Positions 35,353 to 44,649 of a stretch of DNA of 64,000 bases are shown piece after piece. The position numbers and the translations under genes are program-made. The notes under the pieces were generated by a model. It was not told where the DNA came from. It did no database searches and was given only the letters and a program-made list of their open reading frames with translations. Positions within the stretch are counted from its first letter, which is position 1. Each line of letters starts with the position of its first letter. The stretch is from Sandaracinus amylolyticus (GTDB taxonomy: Bacteria > Myxococcota_A > Polyangia > Polyangiales > Sandaracinaceae), in assembly GCF_021631985.1 (NCBI RefSeq), contig NZ_CP070225.1, positions 2,604,001-2,668,000 on the forward strand, read 5' to 3'.

Positions 35353-36827
35353 CGCGGGGCGATGTACGCCTGGGTCCAGCCCGCCTGCGTGCTCACGCCG
35401 CCGCGACGCGTGATCTCCGTGCCCTCGACGCCCGAGCCCTGGGTCGCCACGAGGTACTCGTCGGTCGTGTACTCCGGGTGATCGTCGCCGATCGGCGCGA
35501 CGTAGCCCGCGGGCGCTGCGGGACCGGTGCCGACGCGCCAGATCTGATCGGTCGGCGGGTACACGTCCTCGATGCGCTGCCGGCGCGCCTGGTTGCGCTC
35601 GACGTCGCGGATCACGCGATCACGCACGACGGTGAAGCCGGGCACGCCGCGCTGATCGAGCACGCGCACCCCCGCGGGCAACGTCGCGTCGTCTTCGGTG
35701 CGCTCGCGGAACGGAGCCATCGACTCGATGCGCCGCGCGAACGAGACGAGGCGACCCGACGACGCGCCACGGATCTCGGCGCGCACCACGCCGCCTTCGA
35801 CGCTCATCGCGAGCGCGATCGGGAACGGGAGATCGTTGGTGAAGCGCAGGTTCAATCGCGCGTACACGACGACCGCGTCCAGGCCCATCCAGACGTACGT
35901 GCTCGGCCGGCTGTGCGGCGAGCGCTCGACGATGGGCAGGCCCGCGAAGAACGCGGCCGCGTGGAGCGTGCCCGCGATCTGGCAGGTGCCGCCGCCGATT
36001 CCGTCGACGAGCTCGCCCGCCGCGATCTGCGGGGCAGGGCGGAACCCGTTCGCCTCGTTGCGCTCGCCGACGACCTCGTTGAAGTCGAGGGTCTCGCCGG
36101 GCATCAGCACGAGCCCGTCGAGGCGCGACGCCGCGACCCGCAGATTGTGAGTGCGCGCGGCGGCGTCCGGCGAGGTGCTGTAGCGCGTCTCGAACGATCC
36201 GAGGGTCGCATCGAGCCGTACGTTCGCGAGATCGCGCGCGGTGCGGCGCGGCGGCTCCCGGAGGATGCGCGCGCTCGCCTCGGGTGCGCCGGTGCGCATC
36301 GCGTCGGTGAGCGCGTCGAGGGTGCCGTGCACGTCGAGCGTCAGCCCCTCGCGCTCGGGCACGATCGCGCCGGTGCGCGGCTCGATGCGCGCGTCGCGTG
36401 GGCGCACGTCGAGGTGATCCTTGCGCTCGAGCAGCGTCGCGAGCGTGCTCGGGGAATCGACACGGACGTCGATCGGGAGCTCGAGGGGCGCATCGGTCGA
36501 GAGTTGCGCGTGCAACCGTCGCATGAGCGACGCGGGATCGCGCGCCTGCTCGATGCGCGCGGTGAGCGCGCCGACGTCGATGCGACCGCCGAACGAAGCG
36601 CGCGTGCCCTCGATCCGCTCGTCTCCGACCCGCAGCACGATCGGCTGCTCGCCCCAGGCGCGCGCGATCTCCGACGCGATCGTCGCGGCGTCGGCATCGC
36701 GCGTGATCTCCTCGCCCGTGACGCGAACGGTCGCGTCGGGCACGGCCGCACGCACGGGCTCGTGATGGGCGAGCGCCAGCCCGGCGAGCGCGCTCGCGAC
36801 GAGCAGGCAGACGAGCCCGCCGATCAT
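35349..36827 (-). CDS. VanW/YoaR-family envelope protein
   Basis: A 492-residue exported protein. One N-terminal hydrophobic segment (MIGGLVCLLVASALAGLALAHH) may be a signal anchor. A peptidoglycan-binding-4-like region (about 80-180) follows, then a VanW domain with RTHNLRVAASRLDGLVLMPGETLDFNEVVGERNEANGF, GGTCQIAGTLHAAAFFAGLPIVERSPHS and LRFTNDLPFPIAL. VanW proteins accompany cell-wall genes but have no known reaction. Its stop overlaps the coaBC start, so both are transcribed together. Confidence 0.85.
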   Translation of the reverse strand: MIGGLVCLLVASALAGLALAHHEPVRAAVPDATVRVTGEEITRDADAATIASEIARAWGEQPIVLRVGDERIEGTRASFGGRIDVGALTARIEQARDPASLMRRLHAQLSTDAPLELPIDVRVDSPSTLATLLERKDHLDVRPRDARIEPRTGAIVPEREGLTLDVHGTLDALTDAMRTGAPEASARILREPPRRTARDLANVRLDATLGSFETRYSTSPDAAARTHNLRVAASRLDGLVLMPGETLDFNEVVGERNEANGFRPAPQIAAGELVDGIGGGTCQIAGTLHAAAFFAGLPIVERSPHSRPSTYVWMGLDAVVVYARLNLRFTNDLPFPIALAMSVEGGVVRAEIRGASSGRLVSFARRIESMAPFRERTEDDATLPAGVRVLDQRGVPGFTVVRDRVIRDVERNQARRQRIEDVYPPTDQIWRVGTGPAAPAGYVAPIGDDHPEYTTDEYLVATQGSGVEGTEITRRGGVSTQAGWTQAYIAPR

Positions 36828-36907
36828 GCGTGCTCGTCCTCGTGCGTGGCCGCTCGTGCTCTCGCGCGGGCGCATGCGGGGAGAGAGCGCCGAACGCGCG
36901 CCCCGCG

Positions 36908-37882
36908 TCAACTTCCCGGCAGCGGGCAGGTCCCGATGATCAGATCGCGCACCCGCGCGCTCTCGACGCAGGTGGTGCCACCCGCGCACGTCTCGCCCAC
37001 CGTGCAGAACGCGACGCAGGCGCGCCCACCGAGCGCCGCGACGTGCGTGCAGAGCGCTCCCGCGACGCACTGTTGATCGCGCTCGCAGGCCTCGCCGATC
37101 ACCGTCGTGCCCACCGGGCGGCACCACGTCGAGATCTCGGGGTCACCGCCGAACGCGAGGCTGCAGCTTCCTTCCGCGCAGCCCTCGTCGGTGCGCGGAT
37201 CGCACTCCTCGGTGCAGAGGCGCACGCCCTCGGGCAGCGCGCTCACACCTGCGTGCGACTCGCGCCCGCAGTACGCGTCCTCGAGCTCGCAGTCGCTGCT
37301 CGCGTCGCAGTACTCGAGGCAGCGACCGCCGTGACAGCCGAGCCCTTCCGCGCACTCCGCGCTCGACGTGCACGCGCCCTCGAGGCTCACGGTGCCCGTG
37401 CTCGCGTAGCACTCGATCTCGCCCGCGATCACCCCGCAGCGCGAGCCCTCGTCGCAGCCGCAGCGCGCGACGGGATCACACGGTGACGCGCACGTGCCCG
37501 CATCGCTCGTCGCGCTCCCGCGCACGCAGACCTCACCCGCGCACTGCATCCCCGGCGCGCACGAGAGCGAGCACGGCTGACGGCAGCGATCGCCGTCGCA
37601 CACGAGCCCGTCCTCGCAGGGGCAGTGATCCTCGGCGACGCTGCACGCGAGCACGCCCGACGCGTCGCGGAGGCACTCCTCGCCGCTCGCGCAATCGACC
37701 GCCGACGCGCACTCCTCGCGGCAGCGTCCGAGCACGCATCCGAGCGGCGCCGGACAATCGCTCGCGAGCTCGCAGCGCTGCCCGAGCTGCAGCTCCTGAT
37801 CACAACCCAGCGCGCTCATCAGCGCGCACGACGCGACGAGCGTGATCCCCCACGCTCGTCGCGTCCTCCTCCCCATCCGCAT
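36908..37882 (-). CDS. Cys-rich lipoprotein
   Basis: 324 residues. The signal ends in LMSALGC. The mature part holds more than 35 cysteines in repeated C.....DC....GC..G.C units (for example GQRCELASDCPAPLGCVLGRC), a disulfide-stabilised knot repeat abundant in myxobacterial surface lipoproteins. No enzyme motif is present. Function unknown, probably surface-exposed. ATG 37876 is an alternative start. Confidence 0.75.
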   Translation of the reverse strand: MRMGRRTRRAWGITLVASCALMSALGCDQELQLGQRCELASDCPAPLGCVLGRCREECASAVDCASGEECLRDASGVLACSVAEDHCPCEDGLVCDGDRCRQPCSLSCAPGMQCAGEVCVRGSATSDAGTCASPCDPVARCGCDEGSRCGVIAGEIECYASTGTVSLEGACTSSAECAEGLGCHGGRCLEYCDASSDCELEDAYCGRESHAGVSALPEGVRLCTEECDPRTDEGCAEGSCSLAFGGDPEISTWCRPVGTTVIGEACERDQQCVAGALCTHVAALGGRACVAFCTVGETCAGGTTCVESARVRDLIIGTCPLPGS

Positions 37883-37921
37883 CGCGCCCCCCAGACGCTG
37901 CGGAGTATCGCCCGAAATCGA

Positions 37922-39175
37922 TCAGCGACGCTCGAGGCCGGGCGCCGGGAACGTCTCGCACATCGCGAGGAGCTCACCGCGCACGCGCCCGATCACCTTC
38001 TCGTCGGTCGGCGCCTCGACCACGTCGGCGATCCAGTGGCCGATGCGCTTCATCTCGTCGGGGCCCATGCCGCGGCTCGTCACCGCGGGCGTGCCGAGGC
38101 GGATGCCGCTCGGATCGAACGGCTTGCGCTTGTCGAAGGGCACCGAGTTGTAGTTGCAGACGATCCCCGCCTTCTCGAGCGCGATCGCCGCCGGCTTGCC
38201 CGCGACGTTCTTGCTCGTGAGATCCGCGAGGATCAGGTGGGTGTCGGTGCCGCCGGTCACGAGATCGATGCCGCGCGACAAGAGCGCCTCCGCCATCGCC
38301 TTCGCGTTCGTGACGACGTTGCGCGCGTAGGTCTCGAAGCTCGGCTGCAGCGCCTCGTGCGCCGCGACCGCGAGCGCCGCGATGCCGCTGTTGTGCGGGC
38401 CGCCCTGGAGGCCCGGGAACACCGCCTTGTCGATCTCCTTCGCGTACTTCGCGTCGCAGAGAATCATGCCGCCGCGCGGACCGCGCAGCGTCTTGTGCGT
38501 GGTGCTGGTGACGATCGGCGCGAGGCCCACCGGGCTCGGGTGCGCCTTGCCGGCGATCAGACCGGAGACGTGCGCGATGTCGGCGACCAGGATCGCGCCC
38601 ACCTCGTTCGCGATCTCCGCGAACTTCGCGTAGTCGACGTGGCGCGGGTACGCCGTCGTGCCGCACCACATGAGCTTCGGCTTGTGCTCGCGCGCGATCC
38701 GCGCGACCTGGTCCATGTCGAGCCGGTGATCGCTCTCGCGCACGCCGTACTGGTGCGCCTCGAAGTAATCGCCGGTGATCGAGACCTTCCAGCCGTGCGT
38801 GAGGTGACCGCCCGCGGGCAGCCCGAGGCCGACCGTCTTGTCGCCGGGGCGCAGGAACGCGTAGTGGACCGCGAGGTTCGCGGGCGAGCCCGAGTAGGGC
38901 TGCACGTTCACGTGCTCGACGCCGAAGAGCTTCTTGATGCGCTCGATGGCGAGGGTCTCGACCTTGTCGATGTACTCCTGGCCCTGGTAGTAGCGCTTGC
39001 CCGGGTAGCCCTCGCTGTACTTGTTGTTCAGCGCGCTGCCGGCCGCCTCCTGCACCGCGCGCGACGCGTAGTTCTCGCTCGCGATCAGGCGGATGCTGTC
39101 GAGCTGACGGCGCTCCTCCTTCGCGATGAGCGATGCGATCTCGGGATCGACCTGGGCGAGCGTGGGCTCCGACAT
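37922..39175 (-). CDS. glyA: Serine hydroxymethyltransferase
   Basis: A 417-residue PLP enzyme interconverting serine and glycine with tetrahydrofolate, the main source of one-carbon units. Hallmarks: LIASENYASRAVQEAAGSALNNKYSEGYPGKRYY, NVQPYSGSPANLAVHYAFL, VADIAHVSGLIAG and TSTTHKTLRGPRGG (PLP Lys), then GTDTHLILADL and IRLGTPAVTSRGMGPDEM. Length is standard. It is transcribed alone and diverges from the MCE transport cluster. Confidence 0.97.
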   Translation of the reverse strand: MSEPTLAQVDPEIASLIAKEERRQLDSIRLIASENYASRAVQEAAGSALNNKYSEGYPGKRYYQGQEYIDKVETLAIERIKKLFGVEHVNVQPYSGSPANLAVHYAFLRPGDKTVGLGLPAGGHLTHGWKVSITGDYFEAHQYGVRESDHRLDMDQVARIAREHKPKLMWCGTTAYPRHVDYAKFAEIANEVGAILVADIAHVSGLIAGKAHPSPVGLAPIVTSTTHKTLRGPRGGMILCDAKYAKEIDKAVFPGLQGGPHNSGIAALAVAAHEALQPSFETYARNVVTNAKAMAEALLSRGIDLVTGGTDTHLILADLTSKNVAGKPAAIALEKAGIVCNYNSVPFDKRKPFDPSGIRLGTPAVTSRGMGPDEMKRIGHWIADVVEAPTDEKVIGRVRGELLAMCETFPAPGLERR

Positions 39176-39268
39176 GGCTCTCGTCTCCTCGGGCGCGGGA
39201 AGTAGGCCGCGGTTCTAGCACCGAGCGCCGAGGGGTCGACAGGGCCCGCGCTCGGGCATACTCCGCGC

Positions 39269-40003
39269 GTGATCCGAGCCGTGGACGTCCACGTCGCGTT
39301 CCGCCAGCCGGTCCTGCGCGGCGTCTCGCTCGAGGTCCCCGAGGGCTGCATCTACGCGCTGATCGGGCCGGGCGCGGCGGGCAAGAGCGTGCTGCTCAAG
39401 ACGCTCGCCGGGCTGATCCGACCCTCGCAGGGACGCGTCGAGCTGCTCGGTCGCGCGCTCGGCGAGCTCGACGAGGCGGGGCTCATGGAGGTGCGCCGCG
39501 ACGTCGGGATGCTCTTCCAGAACTACGCGCTCTTCGACTTCATGACGGTCGGCGAGAACATCGCGTTCCCGCTGCGTCGATTGTTCTCCCTGGGAGAACG
39601 AGAGATCCAGGAGCGAGTCGCCGAGCGGCTCGCGCGCATGTCGCTCCCCGGCTTCGAGTCGCGTCTTCCGGCAGGGCTCAGCGGCGGTCAGAAGAAGCGC
39701 GTCGGCGTGGCGCGCGCGACGGTGTCGCGGCCGCGCGTGCTGCTCTACGACGAGCCGACGGCGGGGCTCGATCCCGTCACGAGCCAGAAGATCTACGACC
39801 TCATCCGCGAGGAACAGCGCACGCACGGCACGACGAACGTCGTGATCTCGAGCGACGTGCGCGGCCTGCTCACGATCGCGGATCGCGTCGGGATGCTGCA
39901 CGGAGGCAAGCTGATCTTCGAGGGCACGCGCGACGAGGCGCTCGCGTCGGACGTGCCGGAAGTGCGGCAATTCGTGCACGGTCTGCCCGACGGCCCGCTC
40001 TGA
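39269..40003 (+). CDS. MCE-transporter ATPase 1, lacking the H-loop histidine
   Basis: 244 residues from GTG 39269, an MlaF-type ABC ATPase. Walker A is GPGAAGKS (33-40, one Gly of the loop changed to Ala). The Q-loop is FQNYALFDFMT. The signature is the consensus LSGGQKKR (137-144). Walker B is VLLYDEPTAGLDP with Glu162. The switch position reads VVISSDVRG, Ser195 in place of the usual His. The FMTVGENIAFPLR and IADRVGML segments mark the MlaF/Mkl subgroup. With ATPase 2 (42883) it probably forms an asymmetric heterodimer. Confidence 0.85.
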   Translation: MIRAVDVHVAFRQPVLRGVSLEVPEGCIYALIGPGAAGKSVLLKTLAGLIRPSQGRVELLGRALGELDEAGLMEVRRDVGMLFQNYALFDFMTVGENIAFPLRRLFSLGEREIQERVAERLARMSLPGFESRLPAGLSGGQKKRVGVARATVSRPRVLLYDEPTAGLDPVTSQKIYDLIREEQRTHGTTNVVISSDVRGLLTIADRVGMLHGGKLIFEGTRDEALASDVPEVRQFVHGLPDGPL

Positions 40004-40041
40004 CGAGTGTTCCTCGCGCTGCCGCATCGCAGACTGAGCGA

Positions 40042-40650
40042 ATGGACGCGTGGATCGCGACGCGCGAGCTGCCGGACGCGGCATGGATCGCGCTCGCGCT
40101 CTGCTTCGTCGAGCTGCTCGCGCTGATGCTCCCGCAGCGCTGGCTCGCGCGCCTCGCGTTCCTTCCGCTCACGGCCGAGCGCGTGGTGCGCGTGCCCCCG
40201 GAGGTGCGCGTCGTCGACGTGCGCGCCGGATATCGCGGCGCGGCGGTGCGCGTGGTGCGAGGGCTGCCGGCGCGCATCGCGATCGCCGACACGGTGCTCG
40301 CGACGTCGACGACGCGTCGCGGTCGATCGTTCTGCTGGGGAGAACGACGGAGAGCGTGGCCGGTGCGCGTCGATCTGCGCTGGGAGGACGACGGAGTGCA
40401 CCTGCGCGCGCGGATGCTGCCGCTGCCGTTCGTGACCCCGATCGTGCTCGCGGTGTCGGTGGTCGACGTGACGCTGCGGGCGCCGTCGGCGCTGCCGACG
40501 ATCGGGCTCCTGGCGATCGCGCTGATGATCGTGGGCTGGCTCGCGCAGCGCGGCGAGGTTCGACCGACCGCGCTCGAGCGCGCCTACGACGCCGTCGAGC
40601 GCGCGCTGACGCGGCCCGCGGTGCATGGCGTGTCATCCTCCGCGCGATGA
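40042..40650 (+). CDS. Small membrane protein of the MCE locus, paralogue 1
   Basis: 202 residues. An N-terminal membrane helix (AWIALALCFVELLALML) precedes PQRWLARLAFLPL. A soluble beta-rich middle follows, then a second hydrophobic pair (TPIVLAVSVVDVTL, GLLAIALMIVGWLA) and a helix LERAYDAVERAL. The next gene has the same plan (PQWLARLAFL, two late helices, IERAFDAIEETL), so the two are paralogues. They are not known Mla components. ATGA overlap with paralogue 2. Confidence 0.6.
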   Translation: MDAWIATRELPDAAWIALALCFVELLALMLPQRWLARLAFLPLTAERVVRVPPEVRVVDVRAGYRGAAVRVVRGLPARIAIADTVLATSTTRRGRSFCWGERRRAWPVRVDLRWEDDGVHLRARMLPLPFVTPIVLAVSVVDVTLRAPSALPTIGLLAIALMIVGWLAQRGEVRPTALERAYDAVERALTRPAVHGVSSSAR

Positions 40651-41198
40651 GCCCACTGCTGTACGCCGCAATCGCGCCGGTCTTGCTGGAGACTCTGATC
40701 TTCTTCGCGCGTCCGCAGTGGCTCGCGCGGCTCGCGTTCCTGCGCTTGGGGCCGGAGCGGCGGATCACGCTCGCGCATGCTCCCAAGCACGACGCGCCCG
40801 AGGGGTATCGCTTCGGGCGCGAGATCGAGCCCGCGCTTCCTGCGTTCCCCGAGCGCGTCGATCTCGACGACGCCGTGCTGATGTCGAGCGGCGACGGACG
40901 CTCGTTCGCGCTTCGCACCGCGTACGGCTTCTACCGGGGCGACCAGTGGATCGTGCGGATCGATCTGGAGCGGGCAGGGCGCGAGATCGTGCTCCGCGCG
41001 AGCCAGGGCTTCGTGCCGATCACGATGCCGATATTCTTCTTCGCGGTGATCCACGAGCGCCCGCTGATCACGATCGGCGGCATCGGGGTCGTCGTCGCGC
41101 TGATGGTCGCCGCGCAGCTCTTCTTCCGACGCGCGGCGCGGGAGGCCGCAATCGAGCGCGCCTTCGATGCGATCGAGGAGACGCTCCGACTCGGCTGA
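40647..41198 (+). CDS. Small membrane protein of the MCE locus, paralogue 2
   Basis: 183 residues, shares its layout with the gene just upstream: N-terminal helix, RPQWLARLAFLRLGPERRITL, a soluble beta middle with YGFYRGDQWIVRIDL, a helix pair (ITMPIFFFAVI, LITIGGIGVVVALMVAAQLFF) and a terminal amphipathic helix. The position between ATPase and permease genes argues for a subunit or assembly factor of the transporter. No named family is recognised. Confidence 0.6.
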   Translation: MSPLLYAAIAPVLLETLIFFARPQWLARLAFLRLGPERRITLAHAPKHDAPEGYRFGREIEPALPAFPERVDLDDAVLMSSGDGRSFALRTAYGFYRGDQWIVRIDLERAGREIVLRASQGFVPITMPIFFFAVIHERPLITIGGIGVVVALMVAAQLFFRRAAREAAIERAFDAIEETLRLG

Positions 41199-41218
41199 GC
41201 GCGTTATGCTCGCGCCGC

Positions 41219-42028
41219 GTGAGCGCGGGTGAGGACGAGCAGCGGGAGGAGCCCTTCTACCTGGGCGTGCCCACGCGCATCGGCGCGTCGCTCTTGCACC
41301 TCTCGGGCGAGCTCGGCGGGATGATCGTGCTCGCGGCGCGCCTCCTGCGTCGCCTCGTGCCGCCGCGCGTCGATCGCGACGAGCTCGTGAAGAACCTGCA
41401 CAAGACCGGGGTGCGCTCGGTCGGCATCGTGTCGGTCACCGCGATCTTCGTCGGCGCGATCATGGTCATCCAGGCCGCGCCCCTCGTGATGCGCTTCAAC
41501 GCGAAGGAGATCGTCGGCTGGGGCGCGGGCTTCGCGACGCTGCGCGAGGTCGGTCCGCTGCTGATCGCGCTCATGTTCAGTGGGCGCGTCGGCGCGAACA
41601 ACACCGCCGAGCTCGGGACCATGGTGGTGACCGATCAGATCGACGCGCTGCGCGCGCTCGCGATCGATCCGCTCGCGTACCTGATCCTGCCCCGCGTGAT
41701 CTCGATGGTGGTCATGCTCTTCCTGCTCACGATCGTCGGCGACGCGGTCGCGATCGTCGGCGCGATCGGCGCGGCGAAGGTGCTGCTCGACGTCGATCCG
41801 CGCTCGTTCATCAGCTCGCTCACGGTGCTGCTCGACGAGTGGGATCTCGCGACCGGTCTCATCAAGAGCGTCGCGTTCGGCGTGATGATCGCGCTCACGT
41901 CGTGCCACTTCGGCCTCTCGGTGAAGGGCGGCGCGCCGGGCGTCGGTCGCGCGGTGAACGCCGCGGTCGTCGCTGCGGCGAGCGGCATCTTCGTGCTCGA
42001 CTACTTCTCGACGTACCTCCTCGGATGA
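41219..42028 (+). CDS. MlaE-family permease 1
   Basis: 269 residues from GTG 41219. The MlaE core is clear: VGIVSVTAIFVGAIMVIQAAPLVM, AGFATLREVGPLLIALMFSGRVGANNTAELGTMVVTDQIDALRAL, PRVISMVVMLFLL and an SVAFGVMIALTSCHFGLSVKGGAPGVGRAVNAAVV ending. It has about five to six membrane helices. It would form half of an inner-membrane lipid channel. Sequence identity to permease 2 is low, so the pair is heteromeric and does not look like a recent duplication. Confidence 0.88.
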   Translation: MSAGEDEQREEPFYLGVPTRIGASLLHLSGELGGMIVLAARLLRRLVPPRVDRDELVKNLHKTGVRSVGIVSVTAIFVGAIMVIQAAPLVMRFNAKEIVGWGAGFATLREVGPLLIALMFSGRVGANNTAELGTMVVTDQIDALRALAIDPLAYLILPRVISMVVMLFLLTIVGDAVAIVGAIGAAKVLLDVDPRSFISSLTVLLDEWDLATGLIKSVAFGVMIALTSCHFGLSVKGGAPGVGRAVNAAVVAAASGIFVLDYFSTYLLG

Positions 42029-42101
42029 GCAGCGTGTCCAACATCGGCTCGCCGACTCCGGGTCCTCGCGTCCGCACGCTCCCGTGCGAGCACTCCAGCC
42101 G

Positions 42102-42881
42102 ATGAGCGCGCTCGAGACGATGGGCGCTCCGGTGCTGCACCTCGTGCGCGAGATCCGCGATCTCTTCGCGATGCTCGCGCGCACCGTCGTGCTCTCGATC
42201 CGCGGTCGTCGCGACCGGCGCACGATCGTCGAGCAGGCCTATCAGATGGGCAATCGCTCGGTGTTCTTCGTGAGCGTCACGATGGGCTTCATCGGCACCA
42301 TCATGGTGTTCCAGGCAGGCCTGCAGGCGCTCAAGATCGTGCCCGAGCTCAGCATGCTGGGCGCGACGTTCGCCGAGCTGCTGGTGCGCGATCTCGCCGC
42401 GTCGATCGGCGCGATGATGCTCGCGACGCGCGTGGGCGCCGGCATCGCGGCGGAGATCGGATCGATGGTGGTGACCGAGCAGGTCGACGCGATGCGCATG
42501 TGCGCGGCGGACCCCATCGAGTACCTCGTGGTGCCGCGCTTCCTCGCGTCGGTGCTGATGACGTTCTGCCTGCTGATCTGGGCGGCGGTCGTCGCGTTCG
42601 GCGCGGGCATGGTCACCGCGAACGTGGTGTTCGAGGTCAACTACGCGACGTTCGCGAACTTCTCGATGGTCGACGCCGGCGACGTGATCGTGGGGCTCAC
42701 GAAGATGCTCGCGTACGGCGCCGCGATCCCGATCGTCTCGGCGCGCTGCGGGCTCACGACGTTCGGCGGCTCGGAGGGCGTGGGCTGGGCGACGACGAAC
42801 GCGGTCGTGCAGAGCTCGCTCGCGGTCATCGTGCTCAACTTCGTGATCAGCAGCGTGGGCTTCCTGCTCTTCCCGGGCTGA
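42102..42881 (+). CDS. MlaE-family permease 2
   Basis: 259 residues; ATG 42102 is preferred over GTG 42084. Core: [81 protein letters not shown] and [33 protein letters not shown]. In permease 1 the first core motif reads ATLREVGPLL where this one has [10 protein letters not shown]. It ends one base before the GTG of ATPase 2, so both belong to one operon. Confidence 0.88.
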   Translation: MSALETMGAPVLHLVREIRDLFAMLARTVVLSIRGRRDRRTIVEQAYQMGNRSVFFVSVTMGFIGTIMVFQAGLQALKIVPELSMLGATFAELLVRDLAASIGAMMLATRVGAGIAAEIGSMVVTEQVDAMRMCAADPIEYLVVPRFLASVLMTFCLLIWAAVVAFGAGMVTANVVFEVNYATFANFSMVDAGDVIVGLTKMLAYGAAIPIVSARCGLTTFGGSEGVGWATTNAVVQSSLAVIVLNFVISSVGFLLFPG

Positions 42882-42882
42882 C

Positions 42883-43629
42883 GTGCCGATCCAGTTCAAG
42901 CACCTGCGCAAGGCGTTCGGTCCGAAGGTCGTGCTCGACGACGTGTCGATCGACGTGAACGACGGAGAGTGCTTCTTCGTCATCGGCGGATCGGGCGTCG
43001 GCAAGAGCGTGCTCATCAAGCACCTGATCGGCCTCTTGCGCCCGGATTCCGGGGAGATCTGGCTCGACGGACAAGAGGTCTCGCAACTCTCCGAGACCGA
43101 CTTCTATCCGGTGCGCAAGCGCTGCGCGATGGTCTTCCAGAGCTCGACGCTCTTCGACTCGATGACGTGCGAGGAGAACGTCGCGCTCCCGCTGCGCATG
43201 CACCGCGGGCTCTCGATGAAGGACGCGCGCGTCGAGGCGCGACGAAGGCTCGAGCAGGTGCACATGCAGGCGTTCGGGGATCGTTATCCCGCGGAGCTCG
43301 GCGACGGCATGCGCAAGCGCGTCGCGATCGCGCGCGCGCTGACGCTCGAGCCGCGCTACGTGCTCTTCGACGAGCCCACGACGTCGCTCGATCCGGTGTC
43401 GGCGCGGCGCGTCGATCAGATGATCCGCGAGCTCTGCGATCGGCTCGGGGTGACGTCGATCGTCGTCTCCCACGATCTCACGTCCATCTTCACGATCGCC
43501 GACCGAATCGCGATGCTGTACAAGGGTCGCGTTCGCGTGGTGGGGACGCCCGAAGAGCTCCGGCGCACCGAGGATCCCGTGGTGCGTCAGTTCATCGAAG
43601 GTCGTTCCGAGGGGCCGTACGAGACATGA
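42883..43629 (+). CDS. MCE-transporter ATPase 2 with non-consensus signature
   Basis: 248 residues from GTG 42883, MlaF-type. Walker A is GGSGVGKS. The Q-loop is [11 protein letters not shown]. The signature reads LGDGMRKR (139-146) in place of LSGG. Walker B is [13 protein letters not shown], and the H-loop is intact (VVSHDLTS, His197). The C-terminal [13 protein letters not shown] tail is MlaF-like and matches VRQFVHGLPDGP in ATPase 1. Its defect (signature) complements that of ATPase 1 (missing H-loop His). ATGA overlap with mlaD. Confidence 0.9.
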   Translation: MPIQFKHLRKAFGPKVVLDDVSIDVNDGECFFVIGGSGVGKSVLIKHLIGLLRPDSGEIWLDGQEVSQLSETDFYPVRKRCAMVFQSSTLFDSMTCEENVALPLRMHRGLSMKDARVEARRRLEQVHMQAFGDRYPAELGDGMRKRVAIARALTLEPRYVLFDEPTTSLDPVSARRVDQMIRELCDRLGVTSIVVSHDLTSIFTIADRIAMLYKGRVRVVGTPEELRRTEDPVVRQFIEGRSEGPYET

Positions 43630-44639
43630 AGCTCTCGCTCGAAGCGCGTGTCGGCCTGCTGGTGTTCGTCGCGCTGCTGTTGCTCGGTGGCTTCGTGTTC
43701 CTGCTCGGCGGGATCGACTTCCGCGACGGCTTCACGATCTACGCGGACTTCGACAATCCAGGCGCGGTGCAGGCAGGCGCGCCGGTGCGCGTCGGCGGCG
43801 TGCGCGTCGGGAGCGTCGAAGAGGTGCGCTACATGGGCGGCCGGCTCGACCCCGAGACCGGTCGGCGTCCGCTTGTGCGCCTGCGCCTCGAGATCGATCG
43901 CGACGTGCGCGAGACGATCCACGACGACGCGCTGCTCTACGTGACCTCGCAGGGCGTGCTGGGCGAGCAGTTCATCGCGATCGATCCCGGCACCGCGGAG
44001 CGCCCGGCGATCGCGGAGGGCGCGATCCTCGACGGAGTCGATCCGCCGCGCCTCGATCTCGCGCTCGCGCTCGGATACGAGCTGCTCGAGGCGGTCGTCG
44101 ACGGACTGCGCACGAATCGCGAGGAGCTCGGCTCGCTGCTCGACGACGTCGTCGCGCTCATCCGCGCGGTGCGCGAGCTGCTCGATCAGAACCGCGATCG
44201 CGTCGCGCACATCCTCGAGAACGTCGACACGGTCGCGAGCGAGGGCGTGGAGCTGCTGCGCGGCGCTCGCCGCGAGTACGTGGAGGGCCCGCGCCCGCAG
44301 CGCATGCTCGCGCGGCTCGATCGGCTGACCGCGACGCTCGATCGCGAGACCGGTCCGCTGGTGACCGACGTGCGCGAGGTCGCGACCAGCGCGCGCGAGA
44401 CGCTCGCTGCGATCGGCCCCGAGGAGCGCGAGGATCTGCGCGAGACGATCCACGCCGCGGCGCGTGTCGCCGCCACTGCGGAGCGCACCGCCGCCGACGC
44501 CGAGCGCATCGTCGCGCACGTGCGTGGCGGCGAGGGCACGGTCGGCGCGCTGCTGATGGACGAGGAGATCTACGACGATCTCCAGGAGCTCATCCGCGAC
44601 CTCAAGCACAACCCGTGGAAGTTCTTCTGGCGCGAGTAG
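43626..44639 (+). CDS. MlaD/MCE-domain substrate-binding protein
   Basis: 337 residues. An N-terminal membrane helix ([19 protein letters not shown], 9-27) precedes the MCE domain (about 37-118, with [25 protein letters not shown] and [17 protein letters not shown]). A long helical region of about 190 residues ([25 protein letters not shown]...[12 protein letters not shown]) could build an extended needle or coiled-coil tunnel across the periplasm. It anchors in the inner membrane and passes lipid between membranes. It is the last gene of the MCE cluster. Confidence 0.92.
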   Translation: MKLSLEARVGLLVFVALLLLGGFVFLLGGIDFRDGFTIYADFDNPGAVQAGAPVRVGGVRVGSVEEVRYMGGRLDPETGRRPLVRLRLEIDRDVRETIHDDALLYVTSQGVLGEQFIAIDPGTAERPAIAEGAILDGVDPPRLDLALALGYELLEAVVDGLRTNREELGSLLDDVVALIRAVRELLDQNRDRVAHILENVDTVASEGVELLRGARREYVEGPRPQRMLARLDRLTATLDRETGPLVTDVREVATSARETLAAIGPEEREDLRETIHAAARVAATAERTAADAERIVAHVRGGEGTVGALLMDEEIYDDLQELIRDLKHNPWKFFWRE

Positions 44640-44649
44640 CGCGGGCCCT

